Assembly (NCBI RefSeq): GCF_947489565.1
Contig: NZ_CANLEA010000012.1
Location: 162,565-226,564 of the forward strand
DNA from: an uncultured Kordia sp.
GTDB lineage: Bacteria > Bacteroidota > Bacteroidia > Flavobacteriales > Flavobacteriaceae
Direction: 5' to 3'
DNA: 64,000 nucleotides
Positions 1 to 8,305 of the stretch are shown here, in pieces (the stretch's first letter is position 1; every line of letters starts with the position of its first letter). A program made the translations under genes and the position numbers. Under the pieces are notes generated by a model. It made no database searches and had not been told where the DNA came from. It saw nothing but the letters and a program-made list of their open reading frames with translations.

Positions 1-2466
1 GGACAAGTGCCAACAGCCGAAATTGAAACCCTTACCAATTTAGATGTTAGCAGCTTAAATATTTCAGATTTAACAGGAATTGAAGATTTTGTGGCATTGG
101 AAACGTTGTATTGTTCCAATAACAATCTTACCACTATAAATGTATCTAACCTTACTAATTTACAAAGCTTAAGGGCACTATCTAATGATTTAACAACAAT
201 AGATCTTACAAATAATACTGCACTTACAGACCTAAGAATAGAACAAAATAACCTTACTTCAATAGATTTAACCAATCAAAGCAACTTAGTCTTCTTACAA
301 ATAGATCGAAACGAACTTACGGCACTAGATGTAAGTAATTCTCCTTCAATTACTCGATTTAGAGCCTACAACAATCATATTTCAACTATTGATTTATCAA
401 ACAATTCTTTATTACGTGAAGTGAGAGTTTCTGGAAATGAGCTACTTTCCCTGAACGTTCAAAATGGTAACAATACTAATATAAACATTTTTGTAGCAAA
501 TGGGAATGAGTTCTTGGATTGTATTTTGGTAGATGATGCTAGTTATAGTGCTACGAATTGGACTTCCATCGACTCACAAACAACGTTTAACGAAACAGAA
601 TGTATAGTTGCATACACAGCAATTCCTGATACTATTTTTGAAGCGACACTAGAAAGCTTAGGTTATGATGATATTTCTGGAGACAATCAAGTGCCTACAG
701 TATATATTGAAGGAGTAACTTCATTAGATGTAAGTAGTTTAGGCGTTAGCGATTTAACAGGAATTGAAGATTTTATCGCGTTGGTTGATTTGGATGCTGA
801 AGTAAATAACTTAACGTCATTAGATTTAAGCAATAATTTACTTTTAGAAACGGTAGATTTAGATTCGAATGAGCTAGCTACACTAACCTTACCAACCAAC
901 GGAAGTTTAGTGACATTTATTTGCAATAACAATCCAAACTTAACCACTATAGATTTTAGCGGTAATACCAATTTAGAAACAATTCAATGTGGTAGTAATG
1001 GATTGACAAGCGTAAATCTAAACGGTTTAAGTATGCTGAATTCATTAGCATTGAGCAGCAACAGTCTGAGTACTATAGATGTTTCATCTGTTACAAACTT
1101 AGCCACTTTTGTTATTGCAAATAACACGCTAACAAGCATAGATTTATCCAATAATACGAATCTTACGTATTTAAATATTGAATCAAATAATCTAAATAGT
1201 TTAGATATAAGCAACAACACAGCTTTAGAATATTTATTTTTCTCTGACAACAGTATTGCTTCAATCGATGTTTCCAGTCAAACAGCTTTGTTATGGTTAT
1301 ATACAAGCAATAACCTCTTAACAACAATTGATGTTTCTTCTAATACATTACTTCAAAAATTATGGGTAAACGATAACCAATTAACGAGTCTAGATATTGT
1401 TGCGAATACAGTTCTAGAAGAATTAGTATGTTACAATAACACGATTACGACACTAGATGCTTCGGCTAATACTGCTTTAGAATGGTTTTTAGTAAATGAT
1501 AATGCGCTTGTAAGTGTAAATATTCAGAATGGGAATAATACTAACATCAACAATTTCGCAAGTTATAACAATCCAGATTTAACTTGTGTTTTAGTAGATG
1601 AAGCATCGTACAGTACCACAAATTGGACACTTGTTGATGGCACACTTAGCTTTAGCGAAACTGCTTGTACAACAGATTATACAATAGCAATCGATGTCTT
1701 TCTACAAGGTGCAGCACTAAATCCAAACACAGGAGAAGAAAACCTTATGCGAGACGATTTAAGAGTTGCAGGATTGATACCAACCACAAGTCCATACACT
1801 GACGGATTAACCTGTGACGCAACAGTATTTGATACTACAGGAAATGATGCTATTGTCGATTGGGTACTTGTTGAACTACGCGATGCAACCGATAATACCA
1901 TGGTAACATATTCACAATCTGCCTTACTGCAACGTGATGGTGATGTGGTAGACGTTGATGGAACTTCAGATTTAGTCTTCAGTTTAGAAGATGGTACAAA
2001 TTATGTGGCTGTACAACATAGAAATCACTTAGGTGTGATGACAGTAACGGCTGCAACATTGTCAAGTGGTCCTATCAATAACATCAACTTTACCGATGCG
2101 AATACGGAGATTACCTATGGAACTAATGCGCAGACAACTTCTGGTATGCCAGACGATGTACTTGCCATGTGGGCAGGCGATTGTAATGAGGATAATAACG
2201 TGCAATATTCAGGAACGAGTCCAGATACACCAGATATTTTATCGGCAGTGCTCAATGATGCTGGAAACTTTTTAAATTTCCCAACGTACAGTATTACAGG
2301 TTACAATACTAATGATGTAAATATGGATGGTATCATTCAATATTCTGGAACCAATCCTGATACACCTTTTGTATTACAGAACGTATTGGCGCATCCGAGT
2401 AATTTTCTAGGTTTCAGCACCTATCAAATTAATGGGCAAGCACCTGAAAACACCTCTAATGAATAA
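1..2466 (+). CDS. Leucine-rich-repeat surface protein with dockerin-like C-terminus (5' partial)
   Basis: The frame is open from the first base (codons for Gly-Gln precede a GTG at 7), so the true start lies outside the window. The 821 visible residues hold two LRR blocks built from units of about 21 residues (for example LTSIDLSNNTNLTYLNIESN). Each block opens with a phrase ending DLTGIEDF (around residues 20 and 255) and closes with a Cys-containing cap (NPDLTCVLVDEASYSTTNWT and a relative). From about residue 560 comes a beta-rich domain. The last 105 residues carry two Asp/Asn-rich dockerin-like segments (GDCNEDNNVQYSG and DVNMDGIIQYSG). LRR blocks of this type usually mediate protein contacts at the cell surface. 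No T9SS sorting domain is recognisable at the C-terminus. Substrate and partner are unknown. Confidence 0.85.
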   Translation, partial: GQVPTAEIETLTNLDVSSLNISDLTGIEDFVALETLYCSNNNLTTINVSNLTNLQSLRALSNDLTTIDLTNNTALTDLRIEQNNLTSIDLTNQSNLVFLQIDRNELTALDVSNSPSITRFRAYNNHISTIDLSNNSLLREVRVSGNELLSLNVQNGNNTNINIFVANGNEFLDCILVDDASYSATNWTSIDSQTTFNETECIVAYTAIPDTIFEATLESLGYDDISGDNQVPTVYIEGVTSLDVSSLGVSDLTGIEDFIALVDLDAEVNNLTSLDLSNNLLLETVDLDSNELATLTLPTNGSLVTFICNNNPNLTTIDFSGNTNLETIQCGSNGLTSVNLNGLSMLNSLALSSNSLSTIDVSSVTNLATFVIANNTLTSIDLSNNTNLTYLNIESNNLNSLDISNNTALEYLFFSDNSIASIDVSSQTALLWLYTSNNLLTTIDVSSNTLLQKLWVNDNQLTSLDIVANTVLEELVCYNNTITTLDASANTALEWFLVNDNALVSVNIQNGNNTNINNFASYNNPDLTCVLVDEASYSTTNWTLVDGTLSFSETACTTDYTIAIDVFLQGAALNPNTGEENLMRDDLRVAGLIPTTSPYTDGLTCDATVFDTTGNDAIVDWVLVELRDATDNTMVTYSQSALLQRDGDVVDVDGTSDLVFSLEDGTNYVAVQHRNHLGVMTVTAATLSSGPINNINFTDANTEITYGTNAQTTSGMPDDVLAMWAGDCNEDNNVQYSGTSPDTPDILSAVLNDAGNFLNFPTYSITGYNTNDVNMDGIIQYSGTNPDTPFVLQNVLAHPSNFLGFSTYQINGQAPENTSNE

Positions 2467-2505
2467 GAAATAATAGAGTAAAAACTCAAAAAAACTTACA
2501 CCATC

Positions 2506-2707
2506 ATGAAAACTTAACAAAAGTTCAATTTCTAATTTTGAGCAACTAACGAGAGAAAAAGCTGAAATAACGATGTTAGGAGGATCGTGCCCAGCTCCAA
2601 CAGTTTTCAATTCTTGTAATCATTGCCCAATATCAGTAAGCGAAACTATTGTTTGTGATACTTGGGCTACATGTGACTTTACAAAAAATGACGCATGTCA
2701 TTTCTAA
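2506..2707 (+). pseudogene. Gly-Gly leader peptide (RiPP-like precursor) with +1 frameshift near its start
   Basis: ATG at 2506 runs into TAA at 2515 after three codons. Removing one base around 2515 gives a 66-residue reading: a short leader (NKSSISNFEQLTREKAEIT), a Met-Leu-Gly-Gly motif, then a core with six Cys (SC, SC, HC, VC, TC, AC) ending at TAA 2705-2707. The leader plus Gly-Gly plus Cys/Ser/Thr-rich core matches the natural-product precursor peptides common in Bacteroidota and resembles the intact peptide at 23752-23961. The only in-frame ATG left is at 2573, directly before the Gly-Gly, which would remove the leader. It is called a pseudogene, but a sequencing error or an unusual start cannot be excluded. 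Confidence 0.6.
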
Positions 2708-2748
2708 CAAACTTTTATAACGAACTTCGGTTTGCTTTTCTTTTTTTG

Positions 2749-3375
2749 TTATTTCCAATATACTCCTTCATCAATATTTTTAAAAACTTTTTCAATTATT
2801 TTGATATGTTTTTTTATCGGTGGAAAATCAAGTAAATGCTTATTAGACATAACATAAGAATGGGAATCTCCCGAAGAAAAAATCTCAATCCATTCATCAG
2901 TATTTGGGTATTTTTTTGATAATAGATTAAATTCATAAATCAGCGGATCTTTTGTGCGATCAAGTCCATAAGCTGATTCTCTTCTCATTTCATAAGATTG
3001 ATGACAACATTCTAAATGAGCGCTATAAAGTTTTACAAAGATTAAAATTAAATACTTTTCAAATTCTTCTGGTTGTGAAGTTTTCAAAATTGTAATTGCG
3101 TTTAATATTGAATCAGGAGTCTCTGGTAACATTGCTACTCCTAAATTCGGTTTTCTTTTTGGAGAATAGTTTAATGCAAATTTTTGAAAATCGGCTAAAC
3201 TTTTTTGAGAATCTACTATTATTGGTTGTTTGCCTTTCTTAACTAAATCAATAATTTCAATCACTTCTTTTTTCTCCGTCTCGTTATGATTAATCTTTAA
3301 TTGCGGTTTATGATCTCGTGTTTTCACACAAGAGATCATTAATACCGATAATATTATATATAATAACTTTTTCAT
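2749..3375 (-). CDS. Hypothetical lipoprotein
   Basis: 208 residues. The N-terminus MKKLLYIILSVLMISC is a signal peptide with a lipobox (MISC), so the mature protein should be lipid-anchored at about Cys16. The rest is soluble, charged and mostly helical in character, with a CCHQSYEMRRESAYGLDRTK segment in the middle that could hold a metal or a disulfide. No family is recognised. It lies between a degraded peptide gene and a prolyl oligopeptidase, with a 190 bp gap and a terminator on the upstream side, so it is probably transcribed alone. Confidence 0.75.
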   Translation of the reverse strand: MKKLLYIILSVLMISCVKTRDHKPQLKINHNETEKKEVIEIIDLVKKGKQPIIVDSQKSLADFQKFALNYSPKRKPNLGVAMLPETPDSILNAITILKTSQPEEFEKYLILIFVKLYSAHLECCHQSYEMRRESAYGLDRTKDPLIYEFNLLSKKYPNTDEWIEIFSSGDSHSYVMSNKHLLDFPPIKKHIKIIEKVFKNIDEGVYWK

Positions 3376-3466
3376 TCAAAATCCAATAATTAATAAATAT
3401 GTTGAATGTACTCAAAACTAAAGAGATTCCTGTGTAGAGTCAAGTTTATTAGTAATTAATAATACT

Positions 3467-3503
3467 AAAAAGCGAAAAGCCAAACGATATCGTCTGACTT
3501 TTC
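3467..3503 (-). terminator. Rho-independent terminator of the S9 peptidase gene
   Basis: Imperfect palindrome 3474-3503: outer arms GAAAAG/CTTTTC around a perfect ACGATATCGT core. On the minus strand a T-run (complement of 3467-3471) follows shortly after. It lies 64 bp past the stop of the gene ending at 3567. Confidence 0.55.
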
Positions 3504-3566
3504 TATTGGATTGAGTTAGTAAAAATATACGTATTTTCAATTTCGGAAAATAAAAAATAGCAATCT

Positions 3567-5753
3567 TTAATTTGTAAGTGAGCTTTCTTTTAATGTAAAA
3601 TCTTTATGTCCTGTTTGCCATAATGCAAAAGACAACATGTCTTGCAATTCTGTGCTTCGTTTTTCTGCGCTTGCATCAAAACCATGTCCACTTTTAAAAT
3701 CGATATTAAATACAATTGGTGTATTGGCTGCATTGGCTTGAATCATTTTGGCTGCAAATTTTCCAGGCTGCCATACAGGAACTCTTGTATCATTCATTCC
3801 TGCTGTTAGTAATAACGCCGGATATTTTTCTCCTTTTTTTATGTGATGATATGCATCCATTTCTAGTAAATATTCAAACTCTTTTGGGTCTTTAACAGTT
3901 CCGTATTCTTTGATGCCGTTGAGTCCATTTGGTGTGTTTTCAGAACGCAAGGTATTTAGCTTTCCAACGCGCACAATAGCAGCAGCATACAAATCTGGAC
4001 GTTCTGTAATAGCGCGTCCAATTAAAATTCCGCCTGCGCTTGAACTCCAAGCAGCTATTTTTTTTGGATTGGTATATTTTTCATCAATTAAATATTCGGT
4101 ACATGCAATAAAGTCTTTCCAAGTGTTTGGTTTGGTCTTTTTAAATCCTGCTTTGTGCCAAGTATCTCCTTTTTCGCCTCCGCCACGTACATGTGTAACT
4201 GCATAAATTCCTCCTTTATCAATCCAGTGCATCATCAACGGATTTACTTCGGGCGACAGTGAAAAAGCATAGGTTCCATAACCGCGCATCAATACATGGT
4301 TATTTCCATTTTTTTGAGTGTCTTTGTGATAAATTAATGATAACGGAATCAATACGCCATCGTGTGACGGCACTTCTATTTCTTCTACAATAATATCATC
4401 GTAATTCGCTGTGCTTGTCTTTGGATATATACTTTCTTCTACAAATGTATTTTCTTGCGAATTGTATCTGTAGCGCACTTCATTCGTTGTCCAACCGCTA
4501 ATTTCAATCCATAAATCATCATACTTAGCGCCTTTAGAAAGTACATATATAGCTCCTGCAGGTTTCGGAATTGGAATTTCTTCCGTTTTTCCTTCTTGTA
4601 ATTTATATAGCTTGGAAGACACTCCATTTTTCGTTTTTACAAAAAATAATCCTTCCTTGGTCAGTACAAAATCAGAAATGGTAGCTTTCGGATCTTCTTC
4701 CACTAATACTTCCGGATTCTGGACATCTGGGTTTTTTAATGATGTCTTACATATCTTAAAGTTAGACGCATTTCGAGCAGTTACAAAATACACCTCATCT
4801 TCCATTACATAAAAAAATGGCACCTTATCTTCTTGCTTGAATAAAGGTTTCCATATAATTTTTTTATCGTACAAATTATCATATTCCGTATAGTAATATT
4901 CATAATATGCACTTGCTCCAGATACATTACTAAACAAATATTTGTCCTCTGGATTTTGCAAAATCACTTCAGGAAAATCTCCCGAATTCATTTGTATTTC
5001 TGGATTGTTATTTTTAGAAAAGTATACATTTCGCTTTGTTGGATTGCTTCCAATTTTATACAAAATGGTTTCTACATTTTTTAAATAACCTGCGGCTTCA
5101 CTATCAGTCTCAGGAATGTATTCATAGAAAAATCCGCTATCATCAGCCAACCAACGTATGCCACCGAGTGCTGCTGGCCAAGCATTTTGAATTACTTGCG
5201 GATGTTGCTTCTTTGTTTTAATATCTAAAATGATGAGTTCAGAGATTTCTTGATCATCTTTGGAGAGACTAATCACAATTTTACTATTGTCCCAACTTGG
5301 ATTGAAATAGTTGATATAATAAGTATTATCTGATGCGAGTTGATAGCTATCAGGATCGAAAATTAGAATTTCTTCTCCTTGCAATTCGTATCTGCAATAG
5401 AGCTTCGCAGTAATTTCTTTCCCTTCTTTTTTTAAATAGTAATAATGATTGTCATTGGTCAGAGTCAGTTCCGAAACTTGAATGTTTGAAGCATTCGTTA
5501 GCTTTCGGAACGAGTTACGACCTGAGATATTTTTGAGTATACTTTGTGCATAATTCGCTTCTTTTTCATACCAATTAAGAACCGTAGAATCTTTCATATT
5601 TTCTAACGGTCTAAATTGATCAGCAATTACTTTCCCATGATATGTTTCTGTAGTATTATCTTGAATGCTCGCAGGAACAGTTCGTTGAAATGAATGTTCT
5701 TTTGAACAACTTATGAGAATGATAAAAATAATACCTAGCACTTTTTTACTCAT
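3567..5753 (-). CDS. Prolyl oligopeptidase family (S9A) serine peptidase, lipoprotein
   Basis: 728 residues. Signal peptide with lipobox (IILISCSK) predicts a lipid-anchored periplasmic enzyme. Residues about 30-440 are the S9 N-terminal beta-propeller, which limits access to short peptides; the alpha/beta-hydrolase domain follows from about 470. The catalytic triad reads as Ser572 (in WSSSAGG), Asp655 (GMNDTRVPV) and His690 (SGHGFD). The elbow has Ser residues where the classical prolyl endopeptidase motif GGSNGG has glycines. Family members cleave after Pro in oligopeptides. The gene stands alone between terminators; an AraC/TPR regulator and a Gly-Gly peptide lie upstream. A role in peptide nutrition is the simplest reading. 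Confidence 0.9.
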   Translation of the reverse strand: MSKKVLGIIFIILISCSKEHSFQRTVPASIQDNTTETYHGKVIADQFRPLENMKDSTVLNWYEKEANYAQSILKNISGRNSFRKLTNASNIQVSELTLTNDNHYYYLKKEGKEITAKLYCRYELQGEEILIFDPDSYQLASDNTYYINYFNPSWDNSKIVISLSKDDQEISELIILDIKTKKQHPQVIQNAWPAALGGIRWLADDSGFFYEYIPETDSEAAGYLKNVETILYKIGSNPTKRNVYFSKNNNPEIQMNSGDFPEVILQNPEDKYLFSNVSGASAYYEYYYTEYDNLYDKKIIWKPLFKQEDKVPFFYVMEDEVYFVTARNASNFKICKTSLKNPDVQNPEVLVEEDPKATISDFVLTKEGLFFVKTKNGVSSKLYKLQEGKTEEIPIPKPAGAIYVLSKGAKYDDLWIEISGWTTNEVRYRYNSQENTFVEESIYPKTSTANYDDIIVEEIEVPSHDGVLIPLSLIYHKDTQKNGNNHVLMRGYGTYAFSLSPEVNPLMMHWIDKGGIYAVTHVRGGGEKGDTWHKAGFKKTKPNTWKDFIACTEYLIDEKYTNPKKIAAWSSSAGGILIGRAITERPDLYAAAIVRVGKLNTLRSENTPNGLNGIKEYGTVKDPKEFEYLLEMDAYHHIKKGEKYPALLLTAGMNDTRVPVWQPGKFAAKMIQANAANTPIVFNIDFKSGHGFDASAEKRSTELQDMLSFALWQTGHKDFTLKESSLTN

Positions 5754-5824
5754 AAAATCTGGAAATTAATAAGTGTACAAATCTTGGTAAAGGACTTGCA
5801 CACTTTTAGCACTCTAATATGATT

Positions 5825-6010
5825 TCACATAAATACCATCTCATCTTCTTGAGCTTGGAATTGTCCAAATAATTGTTGTCTGGTATCTCCTGTTTTTGAT
5901 TGACCTCTTTTTTTACGGTCACCACCTAAAATCATTTGCTGTTCACTTACTGTAGCTATTTTCATCTTTGATAATAGCAATTTGTTTAGGGATGTAGTTT
6001 GGTTTCTCAT
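5825..6010 (-). CDS. Short Gly-Gly leader peptide, RiPP-like precursor
   Basis: The open frame reaches back to 6130, but ATG at 6010 is preferred: it gives a 61-residue peptide starting MRNQTTSLNKLLLSK, and a promoter at 6035-6067 would start transcription only about 20 bp upstream. The leader ends in MILGG at residues 26-30. The core that follows (GDRKKRGQSKTGDTRQQLF and on) is hydrophilic and Lys/Arg/Gln-rich, without Cys, unlike the other Gly-Gly peptides in the window. The leader layout fits export by a C39-type processing transporter. It could instead be a small secreted signal peptide. No maturation enzyme is adjacent. Confidence 0.6.
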   Translation of the reverse strand: MRNQTTSLNKLLLSKMKIATVSEQQMILGGDRKKRGQSKTGDTRQQLFGQFQAQEDEMVFM

Positions 6011-6034
6011 TCTTTTTCGTTTTAATGTTATACT

Positions 6035-6067
6035 CAAATGTATGACCTTTATTAGTAAAAAAGCAAA
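6035..6067 (-). promoter_or_regulatory. Flavobacterial promoter of the 61-residue peptide gene
   Basis: On the minus strand TACATTTG (6042-6035) matches the Bacteroidota -7 consensus TAnnTTTG, and TTTG (6067-6064) lies 21 bp upstream, within the usual 17-23 bp spacing to the -33 element. Predicted transcription starts just before the ATG at 6010. It overlaps the 3' end of no gene. Confidence 0.6.
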
Positions 6068-6126
6068 TGAAACTACACTATATTTATAAATTTTAAATGA
6101 AAAATAAAACTTCAAAATACTGATTA

Positions 6127-7854
6127 TCAAGTATTTGAATTTTTAATTTTATTTTTCAACTGCCGTATAAAAAACGAAGGCTTTATCCCTGTTTTTTTGT
6201 AAAAAGCTGCTGAAAAGGACTGTTGCGTCTTAAATCCGCATTCTTCAGCAATCGCTTTAATAGTATACTCTCTAAAACGAGAATTGTGTGTGATTTGCTC
6301 TATAGCATATTCAATTCTTAGTTGATTTAAGTAATTAGAAAAGTTTACTTGCTTTGCTTCATTAATTACTTTTGATAAGTAAGTCCCGTTCGTATTTAAC
6401 TCTTTTGCAAGTTGAGGTAACGTGTATTTTTTCTTTACAAACTTATCTGTTGTTTCAAATTTTTCAAGTTTTGCCAAAATTTCATTCACCAATTCTTCTG
6501 GCAATTCTTTAATCGTATTTTCAATAGGAGCTGGCTTTTCTTTAACCGTTTGCTCCTTTTTGGTTTCTTGTACTACACGTTCCTTTTTCTTTTGTTGCTC
6601 TTCTAGCAATTTATGGAAACGCTTTTTGTGAATTACTTGTTTTCTAAAAAAGTAATAAATAGCACCTGCAAAAGCCAATAATAAAGATAGCAATACAATA
6701 ATAATTACATTGTCTTTTTCTTTTATTTCCTTGATGATTTTATCTCTTTCTTTTTCTAGAATCTTATTGTCATAATTGGTCACAATATTTTTCACCAAGT
6801 CTTCATAGTTTGCTTCAGAAATGCTGTCAAATTTTATAAGCTGATCTGCATAGAAAAGACGTTTTTCCAGATCTCCTTTTTCGCTGTAGTATTCTTTTAT
6901 ATACTTATAGGTTTCTAAGAGTTCAGGCATTACGTCTCTAGTTTCTTCTAATATAGAATCGACTTTTATAAAGTTTTTAATACTACTTTTTTGTAAAGCC
7001 TTGTTCGTTTTCCCTAGAAATAAATGTGCAAAGGCTAACGATAGTATTTGGTTTTCATCATTGGTAAATAAATCTTTTGCTCTTATCAAACTATCGCGTG
7101 CAACTTTATAATCCTTTTTAAAATACGAGTTAATTCCTGCATTTAACACAAAATAATTATAGCTTCCTTGATCATTGGTTGCAATACTATTTTTCATTCC
7201 TTTATTAATATAATAGGATGCAGAATCAAATTCTCCTGTATATGTATATGAATGTGACAGTGCAAATAATGCTCTATTGTACCTTTTGGCTTCCTCTTTA
7301 TGTTCCGTAGATTCTAAAAAATTGACGTATTGTTTAAATATTTTTTTAGATTCATCATGTCGTTTGATGGTATTTTTGATTAAACCAATATTAAAATTAA
7401 TCGTTTCATGAAGCAAGGTATTTTCGGGTGCACGATCTAATGCCGTTGTGAAGTTGTTGAGTGCATATTTATACTTCCCAAGTCGATAATAATACCTTCC
7501 TTTTTGGTTATATCCGTCTGCAGGAAATCTTTTATTATTTTTTAAATCTTTGGTAAGAAATATAATACTATCGCTGTATTTTATACATAGCTCATCCATA
7601 TCTCTCAGGTAAAATTCTGAGTATTCAAAGTAAGCATTTGCAATTTCTGAGGTGTTTTCAGTCTGCTTTGCTTTCTGTAAAGCCATTTGTAATTCAGCCT
7701 GGTTTGGCGAATCCTTTTTTGGCATAGATTGCACTGCTTTGAGAGTATCAACACTGTTTTCTATAGCATTATTTTGAGCGATCAAAACAATACTAAAAAA
7801 CAGTAATACTACTGTAAACACTGAGCTTCTAATTAATCTTTCTTTAAGAATCAT
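6127..7854 (-). CDS. Membrane TPR protein with C-terminal AraC-type DNA-binding domain
   Basis: 575 residues. An N-terminal signal or anchor segment (SSVFTVVLLFFSIVLIAQ) precedes about 300 residues of TPR-like helices, then a transmembrane helix (NVIIIVLLSLLLAFAGAIYY, near residue 385) and a Lys/Glu-rich linker (KKKERVVQETKKEQTVKEK). The last 110 residues form an AraC HTH pair (QLAKELNTNGTYLSKVINEA and the C-terminal part around FKTQQSFSAAFYKKTGIKPS). This periplasmic-TPR/TM/cytoplasmic-AraC design is typical of flavobacterial one-component regulators that sense an envelope signal. A -7 element TACCTTTG is seen at 7916-7909 on the minus strand. The nearest possible targets are the peptide at 6010 and the peptidase downstream; this is inference. 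Confidence 0.88.
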   Translation of the reverse strand: MILKERLIRSSVFTVVLLFFSIVLIAQNNAIENSVDTLKAVQSMPKKDSPNQAELQMALQKAKQTENTSEIANAYFEYSEFYLRDMDELCIKYSDSIIFLTKDLKNNKRFPADGYNQKGRYYYRLGKYKYALNNFTTALDRAPENTLLHETINFNIGLIKNTIKRHDESKKIFKQYVNFLESTEHKEEAKRYNRALFALSHSYTYTGEFDSASYYINKGMKNSIATNDQGSYNYFVLNAGINSYFKKDYKVARDSLIRAKDLFTNDENQILSLAFAHLFLGKTNKALQKSSIKNFIKVDSILEETRDVMPELLETYKYIKEYYSEKGDLEKRLFYADQLIKFDSISEANYEDLVKNIVTNYDNKILEKERDKIIKEIKEKDNVIIIVLLSLLLAFAGAIYYFFRKQVIHKKRFHKLLEEQQKKKERVVQETKKEQTVKEKPAPIENTIKELPEELVNEILAKLEKFETTDKFVKKKYTLPQLAKELNTNGTYLSKVINEAKQVNFSNYLNQLRIEYAIEQITHNSRFREYTIKAIAEECGFKTQQSFSAAFYKKTGIKPSFFIRQLKNKIKNSNT

Positions 7855-8305
7855 TGATGGTGGCTGTAAACTATATACTGGTTAGTCTGGGTAAGTTTTC
7901 TATCAAACCAAAGGTACATTTTTTTTATAAAAATTTATGAAAGATTTATAAATCATGAATAACTTCACTTGTATTTGGGGGAATTTTCAGCTTACATTTA
8001 CAGTAACAAAAACGATAAGCGATTCAAAAGCAATGAAGTTTTTCTCATAACAAAAACTTCAAATTAAGATCTAAATTATTTGCTTCTGGAAACCATGAAA
8101 TAAAGTTTAGCCGATTTCTTTATCAATGTCCAGCTTGTAAATATTTAGATCGACGAATACTTTCTTAAAGTATGGTTGTTGATTAACGTGCTACTAGTTG
8201 TCCTACCAAGCAACTAGTAGCGAATCAACAAACTTTTTCAAAATCAGCACAATTTTACGGTACAAAGATTAAAAGATTAACTATTGAAACCCTAATCTCC
8301 AAAAG
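7855..8305. other. Divergent intergenic region with two hairpins
   Basis: 451 bp between the AraC/TPR gene (minus) and the ABC exporter (plus). It contains a 9 bp perfect hairpin at 8035-8060 (GAAGTTTTT, 8-base loop, AAAAACTTC) and a longer inverted repeat at 8176-8231, listed separately. No coding frame of interest is seen. Confidence 0.5.
8176..8231. repeat. Long inverted repeat upstream of the ABC exporter
   Basis: Perfect 11 bp arms GCTACTAGTTG (8190-8200) and CAACTAGTAGC (8211-8221) enclose a 10-base loop. The pairing resumes with TTGTTGATT (8176-8184) and AATCAACAA (8223-8231) after a 5-versus-1 base bulge, giving 20 paired positions. It ends 74 bp before the exporter start. No convincing T-run follows, so an operator or leader structure is more likely than a terminator. 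Confidence 0.6.
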
